11,653 nucleotides of DNA. It comes from Humitalea sp038323655. GTDB taxonomy: Bacteria > Pseudomonadota > Alphaproteobacteria > Acetobacterales > Acetobacteraceae. Position numbers and translations under genes: made by a program. The DNA is taken from positions 1-11,653 of the forward strand of contig JBBQHE010000145.1 in NCBI GenBank assembly GCA_038323655.1, written 5' to 3'. Positions 7,041 through 11,653 of this stretch are shown here, piece after piece. The notes under the pieces are model-generated. The model was given only the letters and a program-made list of their open reading frames with translations. It was not told the origin of the DNA and searched no databases. Within the stretch, counting starts at the first letter, position 1, and each line of letters starts with the position of its first letter.

Positions 7041-7628
7041 GTGTTTTCCTGCTTCTACATGAAGAACATGGTGCCGTTGCGCTGGGCGGCGCTGGCGTCG
7101 AACGTCGCTTTTCTCGCCTACAGCGTGCCGCTCGGCCTGTGGCCGATCGCCGTCCTGCACGGCGCGCTGCTGCCCCTCAACCTGATACGCCTGCTGGAGC
7201 TTCGGCAACTCGTTCGCCGGCTTCGCAACGCAAAGGCGGGCAGTTTCGACACCAGCGTGTTGATGCAGGTGATGAAGCGCGAAATCTATCCGGCCGGCCA
7301 TGTGATGTTCGAACGTGGCGAGGTGGCTGACAAAGCCTACTACCTCGCCTCCGGACGGGTCGCCGTGCCGGCCTATGGCGCCGAAGTGGCCGCCGGCGCG
7401 TTCTTCGGCGAGATCGGCGTCTTCATGCCCGGCAACCTGCGGCCATCGACCGTGGTCTGCGTGACGGATGTCGAAGTCTTCGTGATCGACGCAAACGGTA
7501 TCGTCGCGGCCTTCGCGCTGGAACCGGGCTTCGCCGTGCATCTGCTCGGACTGGCCTGCGCACGCATGAACGCCAACGTCGAACATTTCAAGGCGCAGCA
7601 GGTGGCCCCGACGACCGCAGGCGGATGA
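7041..7628 (+). CDS. Membrane-anchored cyclic nucleotide-binding domain protein, N-terminus probably truncated
   Basis: The frame after the TAA encodes up to 195 residues from GTG 7041; ATG 7059 is another restart option. Residues 1-50 are hydrophobic (LASNVAFLAYS, then LWPIAVLHGALLPLNLIRLL) and form about two membrane helices. Residues 72-180 are a cyclic-nucleotide-binding fold, with the phosphate-binding cassette FFGEIGVFMPGNLRPST (121-137) containing Glu124 and Arg134. Family members are small inner-membrane proteins with a Crp-like sensor domain and no DNA-binding part. Their ligand and partner are not established. Neither restart codon has a clear Shine-Dalgarno sequence. If translated from here, the first of three helices is incomplete. 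The gene converges on the ABC ATPase operon with only nine bases between the stops. The domain is clear, but functionality is doubtful. Confidence 0.72.
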   Translation: MFSCFYMKNMVPLRWAALASNVAFLAYSVPLGLWPIAVLHGALLPLNLIRLLELRQLVRRLRNAKAGSFDTSVLMQVMKREIYPAGHVMFERGEVADKAYYLASGRVAVPAYGAEVAAGAFFGEIGVFMPGNLRPSTVVCVTDVEVFVIDANGIVAAFALEPGFAVHLLGLACARMNANVEHFKAQQVAPTTAGG

Positions 7629-7640
7629 AGCGGCGCTTCA
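7626..7640. repeat. Palindrome joining two convergent stop codons
   Basis: TGAAGCGGCGCTTCA is a perfect palindrome around its central G. Its outer bases are the TGA stop of the plus-strand cyclic-nucleotide-domain gene (7626-7628) and the TGA stop of the minus-strand ABC ATPase gene (7638-7640). As RNA it can form TGAAGC/GCTTCA with a three-base loop on either strand. No T-run follows on either side, so it could be at most a weak bidirectional terminator. Confidence 0.45.
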
Positions 7641-8618
7641 CCCATACTTCATACACCGCACCATCCGCTCACCGGCGACCAGCGTCGGCGGCGGCACCGC
7701 GGCCTCGCAGGCGGGCACCGTGTAGGAACAGCGCGGCGCAAAAGCGCAGCCTGGCGGCAGGGATTCCAGGCTCGGCGGCGCACCGGGAATGGTCGTCAGC
7801 CGCTTGCCGCGCATCCCGGCATGGACGGTCGCCCCCAGCAGCCCCTCGGCATAGGGATGCAACGGCCCCGCCATCAGCGCGCCCACCGGCCCCTGTTCCA
7901 CCACACGCCCCGCGTACATCACCGCCACCCGGTCGGCGATTTCGCCCGCCACGCCCAGGTCGTGTGTGACGAAAACGACGCCCATGCCCAGTTGTTCCTG
8001 CAATTTCCGCAGCAGCAGCAGCACCTGGATCTGCACCGTGGCATCCAGCGCGGTCGTCGGCTCATCCGCCAGCAGCAGTTTCGGCCGGCAGGCCAGGGCG
8101 ACGGCGATCATCGCGCGCTGGCGCAACCCGCCCGACAGTTCATGCGGATAGGCTTCCAGCCGCCGCTTGGCCGAGGGGATCTGCACCAGTTCCAGCAATT
8201 CCAGCGCCCGTGCATTGGCGGCACTGCGCGAAAGCCCCTCATGCCGCTGCACGGTTTCCGCGATCTGGCGCCCGACGGTATAGACGGGATCCAGCGCCGT
8301 CATAGGCTCCTGGAAGATCATCGCGACCTCGCCACCGCGGAAGGCCGACAACTGCCTTTCGGTCATGGTCGCGACATTGTGGCCGGCGACCAAAATCTCG
8401 CCGCCGATGCGCGCGCGCTTTGGCAGCAGCCCCATCAGCGCCCGCAACGTCACCGACTTGCCCGATCCGCTTTCGCCCAGGATGCACAGCGTCTCGCCCT
8501 GCATCAGGTCCAGGTCCACGCCATTGACCGCCGAGACGGTGGCGTCGCGGGAGACGAACTGCACCGTCAGGTTGCGCGCGCGGATCAGCGTATTGTCCTG
8601 CTTCAGCATGGCACTCAT
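7638..8618 (-). CDS. Dipeptide/oligopeptide-type ABC transporter ATP-binding protein (DppD/OppD-like)
   Basis: This cytoplasmic ATPase powers uptake of peptides or other substrates (nickel, glutathione, opines) in the peptide/nickel importer family. In its 326 residues it shows Walker A GESGSGKS (48-55), Q-loop Gln103 in FQEP, signature LSGGLRQR (161-168), Walker B LLLADE (181-186) and H-loop His219 in THD. The C-terminal oligo_HPY extension (HPYAEGL at about 254) has Cys291, Cys297, Cys304 and Cys322, which in this family can hold an iron-sulfur cluster. The start ATG overlaps the TGA of the upstream DppF-like gene (ATGA, 8615-8618), so the two ATPases are coupled and should form the heterodimeric motor. 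No permease or binding-protein gene is next to them. The substrate cannot be read from the ATPase. Confidence 0.9.
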   Translation of the reverse strand: MSAMLKQDNTLIRARNLTVQFVSRDATVSAVNGVDLDLMQGETLCILGESGSGKSVTLRALMGLLPKRARIGGEILVAGHNVATMTERQLSAFRGGEVAMIFQEPMTALDPVYTVGRQIAETVQRHEGLSRSAANARALELLELVQIPSAKRRLEAYPHELSGGLRQRAMIAVALACRPKLLLADEPTTALDATVQIQVLLLLRKLQEQLGMGVVFVTHDLGVAGEIADRVAVMYAGRVVEQGPVGALMAGPLHPYAEGLLGATVHAGMRGKRLTTIPGAPPSLESLPPGCAFAPRCSYTVPACEAAVPPPTLVAGERMVRCMKYG

Positions 8619-9652
8619 GCCGCCAGCGTCCCGGCCAGGCTGTGGCCCGACCCCGGCAGCGCCATGTGGCAGGCGGCCAGGTGCCCCCCGCCGAGGTCGG
8701 CCGGCAGGGGCGGGATTTTCGCGCAGACATCCTCGGAATGCGGGCAGCGGGTGCGGAAGCGGCAGCCGCTGGGCGGGTTGATCGGGTTCGGCGGGTCGCC
8801 CGACAGCGGCGGCTCGGTGCGCCGGTTCGCCGGGTCCATGGAGGGGCGGGAGGCGAGCAGCGCGCGGGTATAGGGGTGCGCCGGACGGCTGTAGATGGCC
8901 TCCACCGGGCCGATCTCCGCCACCTGGCCGAGGTACATCACCAGCACCCGGTCGGAGATGTACTGCACCACATTCAGGTCGTGGCTGATGAAGACATAGG
9001 TGAGGCCGAAGCGTTCCTTCAGGTCAGCCAGCAGGTTCAGCACCTGCGCTTCCACCGACTTGTCCAGCGCGCTGACCGGTTCGTCCAGGATCACCAGGCG
9101 CGGCCGCAGCGCGAGCGCCCGGGCAATGTTGATGCGCTGCCGCTGCCCGCCCGACAGTTCATGCGGATACCGGCGTGCGTATTGCGCCGGCGCCAGGCCG
9201 ACGGCAGCGAGCAATTCCTGCGCCCGCTCACGCGCCTCGGCCCCGGTCAGCCCATGGATGCGCGGGGCGAAGGCGATGGTGTCCTCGATCGGCAGGCGCG
9301 GGTTCAGCGAGGCGTAGCTGTCCTGGAACACCATCTGCACCTGGCGGCGGTACTGGGTCAGCGGCAGGTCGGCCTCGCCCACGCCTTCGCCGTCGAAGAT
9401 CATCTCGCCGGCGTCGGGCGGCATCAGCCGCATCAGCAGGCGGGCGGTGGTGGACTTGCCGCAGCCGCTTTCGCCCACGATGCCCAGGGTTTCGCCTTTT
9501 TCGACCGTGAAGCCGACGTCATCGACCGCGCGCACCGTCGCCACGGTGCGGCCCAGCAGCCCGCCGCGGATGGGGAAATGCTTGGTCAGCCCGCTGATCG
9601 CGAGCAGCGGTTGGGCGGGGCCGCCCCGGTCCTCGGCGTTCAGGTCGATCAT
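8615..9652 (-). CDS. Dipeptide/oligopeptide-type ABC transporter ATP-binding protein (DppF/OppF-like)
   Basis: This is the second ATPase of the pair, 345 residues from ATG 9652. That start is chosen because GGAG lies six bases upstream and because the open frame further upstream would run antisense into ppk2. It has Walker A GESGCGKS (60-67), Q-loop Gln110 in VFQDSYASLNPR, signature LSGGQRQR (166-173), Walker B VILDE (187-191) and His224 in SHD. An oligo_HPY tail starting at HPYTRALL contains Cys297, Cys303, Cys310 and Cys328. VFQDSYASLNPR and DEPVSALDKSVEAQ are typical of the DppF/OppF side. It is the first gene of the two-gene operon, the reverse of the common D-F order, and it diverges from ppk2 across a 106-base gap that should hold promoters for both. 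Confidence 0.91.
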   Translation of the reverse strand: MIDLNAEDRGGPAQPLLAISGLTKHFPIRGGLLGRTVATVRAVDDVGFTVEKGETLGIVGESGCGKSTTARLLMRLMPPDAGEMIFDGEGVGEADLPLTQYRRQVQMVFQDSYASLNPRLPIEDTIAFAPRIHGLTGAEARERAQELLAAVGLAPAQYARRYPHELSGGQRQRINIARALALRPRLVILDEPVSALDKSVEAQVLNLLADLKERFGLTYVFISHDLNVVQYISDRVLVMYLGQVAEIGPVEAIYSRPAHPYTRALLASRPSMDPANRRTEPPLSGDPPNPINPPSGCRFRTRCPHSEDVCAKIPPLPADLGGGHLAACHMALPGSGHSLAGTLAA

Positions 9653-9746
9653 GTCATGCTCCAGGTGGGGCCGTGGCAAGCAAGGCCCGTGCCGCATGGC
9701 CGTCATCGGCGCGTCACAAGCCTCGGCTAAGGTGGCTTCGGCAAGC

Positions 9747-9753
9747 AAGGAGG
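9747..9753 (+). promoter_or_regulatory. Strong Shine-Dalgarno fixing the GTG start of ppk2
   Basis: AAGGAGG sits five bases before GTG 9759. It decides the start: the reading frame is open for over 300 bases further upstream, but that part lies antisense to the DppF-like gene and carries no PPK2 similarity. Confidence 0.8.
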
Positions 9754-9758
9754 TCCGT

Positions 9759-10679
9759 GTGCCGGACAGGAACGAAACCACCACCGAGCGCCCGTGGCTC
9801 GACCTCGAATTGCAGGACGACTTCGACGAGGAGTTGGAGCAGGAGGTCGATGACAGCCGCATCCCGGAACAGCTGCGCGCGCTTTGGCAGGCGCGGAAGA
9901 AAAGCGCGATCGACCGCAGCTTCTACTTCCGCGAATTGCTGCGCCTGCAGAGCGAGCTGGTAAAGTTGCAGGACTGGGTCAGCCATAAGGGGCTGAAGGT
10001 GGTGGTCCTGTTCGAAGGCCGCGACAGCGCCGGCAAGGGCGGCGTGATCAAGCGCATCACCCAGCGCGTGAACCCGCGCACCTGCCGCGTCGTCGCCCTG
10101 CCCGCACCGTCCGACCGCGAAAAGACCCAGTGGTATTTTCAGCGCTACGTCCCGCACCTGCCGGCGACCGGCGAGATCGTGCTGTTCGACCGCAGCTGGT
10201 ACAATCGCGCCGGGGTGGAAAGCGTCATGGGCTTCGCCAGCGACGACCAGGTCGAGCAGTTTTTCCGCGACGTGCCGGAATTCGAACGCATGCTGGTCCG
10301 CTCCGGCATCCTGGTGGTGAAGTACTGGTTCTCCATCACCGACGAGGAACAGCAGCTGCGCTTCCTGATGCGCATCCATGACCCGATCAAGCAGTGGAAA
10401 CTGTCGCCGATGGACCTGCAGTCGCGGGTGCGCTGGGAACACTACACCAAGGCCAAGGAGGTGATGTTCGAACGCACCAACATCGCCGAGGCGCCCTGGT
10501 TCATCGTCGAGGGCAACGACAAGAAGCGGGCGCGGTTGAACACCATCGCGCACCTGCTGTCGCTGATCCCGTATGAGGAAGTGCCGCACGAGACGGTGCT
10601 GCTGCCGGAGCGGGTCTTCAACCCGGACTATGAACGCCGGACCCTCGCGCCGGAACTTTATGTGCCGGAAGCGTATTAG
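9759..10679 (+). CDS. ppk2: Polyphosphate kinase 2 (class I PPK2)
   Basis: This cytoplasmic enzyme transfers phosphate between polyphosphate and nucleoside diphosphates; family class I members usually favour making GTP or ATP from polyphosphate. The product is 306 residues from a GTG start. The single PPK2 domain spans about 50-280 with the Walker A-type loop GRDSAGKGG (87-95, Lys93), Walker B-type FDRSWYNRAGVE (143-154, Asp144) and the lid region with KQWKLSPMDLQSR (211-223). A short acidic N-terminal segment (DDFDEELEQEVDD) precedes the domain. Length and single-domain layout match class I rather than the fused class II. It is divergent from the ABC ATPases, and its TAG overlaps the stop of the convergent pssA by four bases. 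Nucleotide preference cannot be told by eye. Confidence 0.94.
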   Translation: MPDRNETTTERPWLDLELQDDFDEELEQEVDDSRIPEQLRALWQARKKSAIDRSFYFRELLRLQSELVKLQDWVSHKGLKVVVLFEGRDSAGKGGVIKRITQRVNPRTCRVVALPAPSDREKTQWYFQRYVPHLPATGEIVLFDRSWYNRAGVESVMGFASDDQVEQFFRDVPEFERMLVRSGILVVKYWFSITDEEQQLRFLMRIHDPIKQWKLSPMDLQSRVRWEHYTKAKEVMFERTNIAEAPWFIVEGNDKKRARLNTIAHLLSLIPYEEVPHETVLLPERVFNPDYERRTLAPELYVPEAY

Positions 10680-11593
10680 CCTCTCGGCGGGACCGGCGCA
10701 GCCTCGTGCGGCGCCGCCACCGCCGGCTCCCGCGGTGCTTCGGCTTCCCGCTTCAGCCGCAGGTAGGACCGGGCCGAGAAGGGCAGCATCCCGGCATACA
10801 TCATCCCGGCCGCCGCCAGGGCTGCCCAGGGTTCGGCGACGAGCAGGGCGACGAAGCCGCCGACGCCCAGCAGCAGCGGCAGCACCAGCTTGCGGGGCAC
10901 CTTGAAGTTCTTGAACGACCAGGAGGGCCAGGTGCTGACCAGCATCACGCCGACCAGCAGCAGCGTCAGCCCGACGAAGACCGGGTGGCGAAAGGCGGCG
11001 GCCAGCCCCGCAAGCCCCCAGCCCTCGGCCATCAGGCTGGCGAAGAGCGGGAACATGACCAGCCCCGCCCCGGCCGGCGCCGGCACCCCGGTGAAGAAGG
11101 ACTGTGCATAGGCGGGCTTGGGCGTCAGCCCCGGGGCCGCCTCCAGCGCCGCGTTGAAGCGCGCGAGACGCAGCGCCATGCAGACGGTGAACAGCAGGCA
11201 GGGGAAGAAGCCGAGCCCCGGCGTGCCATGCAGCGTCCAGAGATACAGCACGAAGGCCGGCGCCACGCCGAAGGACAGGAAGTCGGCCAGGCTGTCGAAC
11301 TCCGCGCCGAAGCGGCTGGTCGCCTTCAGCAGCCGCGCCAGGCGCCCGTCCAGCCCGTCGATGATCGCGGCGATCACGATCAGCGTGGCGGCGCGGTCCC
11401 AGCGGCCTTCCAGCGCAAAGCGCATCGCCACCAGCCCGGCGCAGAGCCCGAGCATGGTCATGATGTTGGGGATCAGCCGGTTGAACGACAGCCCGTCGAA
11501 CCGCGGCCGGACCCGTCGGTGGAACCGGCGAAAGCGGCGCGGTTCTCCCCCCTGGCCAGGCTGGGGGCCGGGCTGAGGGGGGGGGAACGGCAT
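10676..11593 (-). CDS. pssA: CDP-diacylglycerol--serine O-phosphatidyltransferase (phosphatidylserine synthase)
   Basis: This integral membrane enzyme joins CDP-diacylglycerol and L-serine to give phosphatidylserine, the precursor of phosphatidylethanolamine. The 305 residues begin with a proline-rich then arginine-rich cytoplasmic segment (1-35). Several membrane helices follow. The CDP-alcohol phosphotransferase motif is complete: Asp79, Asp82, Gly83, Ala86, Arg87, Gly96, Asp100 and Asp104, in IDGLDGRLAR and GAEFDSLAD. Residues about 235-290 form the last membrane helices, followed by a variable Ala/Pro-rich tail. The ATG shares its A with the TGA of psd upstream (TGATG), so the two consecutive steps of the pathway are translationally coupled. 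A run of nine C falls in codons 3 to 6 on the coding strand. The convergent ppk2 stop overlaps its stop. Confidence 0.94.
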   Translation of the reverse strand: MPFPPPQPGPQPGQGGEPRRFRRFHRRVRPRFDGLSFNRLIPNIMTMLGLCAGLVAMRFALEGRWDRAATLIVIAAIIDGLDGRLARLLKATSRFGAEFDSLADFLSFGVAPAFVLYLWTLHGTPGLGFFPCLLFTVCMALRLARFNAALEAAPGLTPKPAYAQSFFTGVPAPAGAGLVMFPLFASLMAEGWGLAGLAAAFRHPVFVGLTLLLVGVMLVSTWPSWSFKNFKVPRKLVLPLLLGVGGFVALLVAEPWAALAAAGMMYAGMLPFSARSYLRLKREAEAPREPAVAAPHEAAPVPPRG

Positions 11594-11653
11594 CAGGGGC
11601 GGGTTTCCAGCTCGGCGATCACCGTCTCGCCGCCGATCATGGTCTGGCCGATG
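11593..11653 (-). CDS. psd: Phosphatidylserine decarboxylase, C-terminal end only
   Basis: The last 19 codons plus TGA (11593-11595) of a minus-strand gene are visible; the rest lies beyond the window. They read IGQTMIGGETVIAELETRP. The 'GQ-x-x-x-GGETV-x-A' ending is typical of the C-terminus of proenzyme phosphatidylserine decarboxylase, and position directly upstream of pssA with a one-base stop/start overlap is the usual alphaproteobacterial arrangement. The enzyme would convert the product of PssA to phosphatidylethanolamine. The catalytic LGST-type cleavage site is not in view, so the name rests on the short tail and on context. Confidence 0.75.
   Translation of the reverse strand, partial: IGQTMIGGETVIAELETRP

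Noticed and set aside
5999..7330. 443-codon open frame on the plus strand
   Set aside because: Mostly antisense to the TPP-enzyme gene, then running into the cyclic-nucleotide-domain gene in another frame. Composition is rich in Gly/His/Arg/Ala as expected of GC-rich shadow frames, with no domain.
8642..9730. 362-codon plus-strand open frame opposite the DppF-like gene
   Set aside because: Complementary to a clear ATPase with all motifs. The His/Gln/Arg-rich translation is a typical shadow.
9447..9758. Upstream extension of the ppk2 reading frame
   Set aside because: Lies antisense to the DppF-like gene, and a strong AAGGAGG places the start at GTG 9759.
9653..9862. Upstream extension of the DppF-like frame
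   Set aside because: Would overlap the ppk2 coding start antisense and has Ser-rich nonsense composition. ATG 9652 has a good GGAG.
1..11653. CRISPR array, rRNA, tRNA or insertion-sequence transposase
   Set aside because: No regularly spaced repeats, conserved RNA signatures or DDE transposase frames were seen.

Overview
The window is GC-rich, has dense genes and looks alphaproteobacterial. The strict psd-pssA order, a class I PPK2, Dpp/Opp-type ABC ATPases and a rhizobial-type small membrane cyclic-nucleotide-binding protein fit a Rhodospirillales/Acetobacteraceae-like chromosome. The taxonomic placement is inference from gene content and base composition. It was not searched.

Left region (1 to about 5040) is the right-hand part of an integrated mobile element made almost wholly of recombination genes on the plus strand. 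They are the 3' end of a small MerR/excisionase-like helix-turn-helix gene, a 597-residue tyrosine recombinase, a second 374-residue tyrosine recombinase overlapping it by ATGA, and a large serine recombinase. All three recombinases keep their catalytic residues. Between the HTH gene and the first integrase lies a roughly 110-base gap with three overlapping, mutually exclusive inverted repeats, a candidate operator or recombination site. The serine recombinase frame has no stop at the expected end of its family. It runs through a strong hairpin and about 230 bases antisense into the neighbouring chromosomal gene, which suggests that the element junction lies near 5000-5044.

Right region (5044 to 11653) looks like ordinary chromosome. 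A thiamine-pyrophosphate enzyme of the acetolactate-synthase superfamily (minus) ends just before the hairpin. Divergent from it is a small membrane-anchored cyclic-nucleotide-binding-domain protein whose first helix is interrupted by an in-frame TAA. Converging on that gene is a two-gene operon of Dpp/Opp-type ABC ATPases (DppF-like then DppD-like, ATGA overlap) with no permease or binding-protein gene beside it. Divergent from the ATPases is ppk2 (polyphosphate kinase 2) with a strong ribosome-binding site and GTG start. Converging with ppk2, the stops overlapping by 4 bases, is pssA (phosphatidylserine synthase). pssA is preceded by the last 19 codons of psd (phosphatidylserine decarboxylase), so the window ends inside the phosphatidylethanolamine operon.

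The most unusual part is the recombinase cluster, which joins an excisionase-like gene, two tyrosine recombinases and a serine recombinase. I cannot say from sequence alone whether this is one element or two placed side by side.
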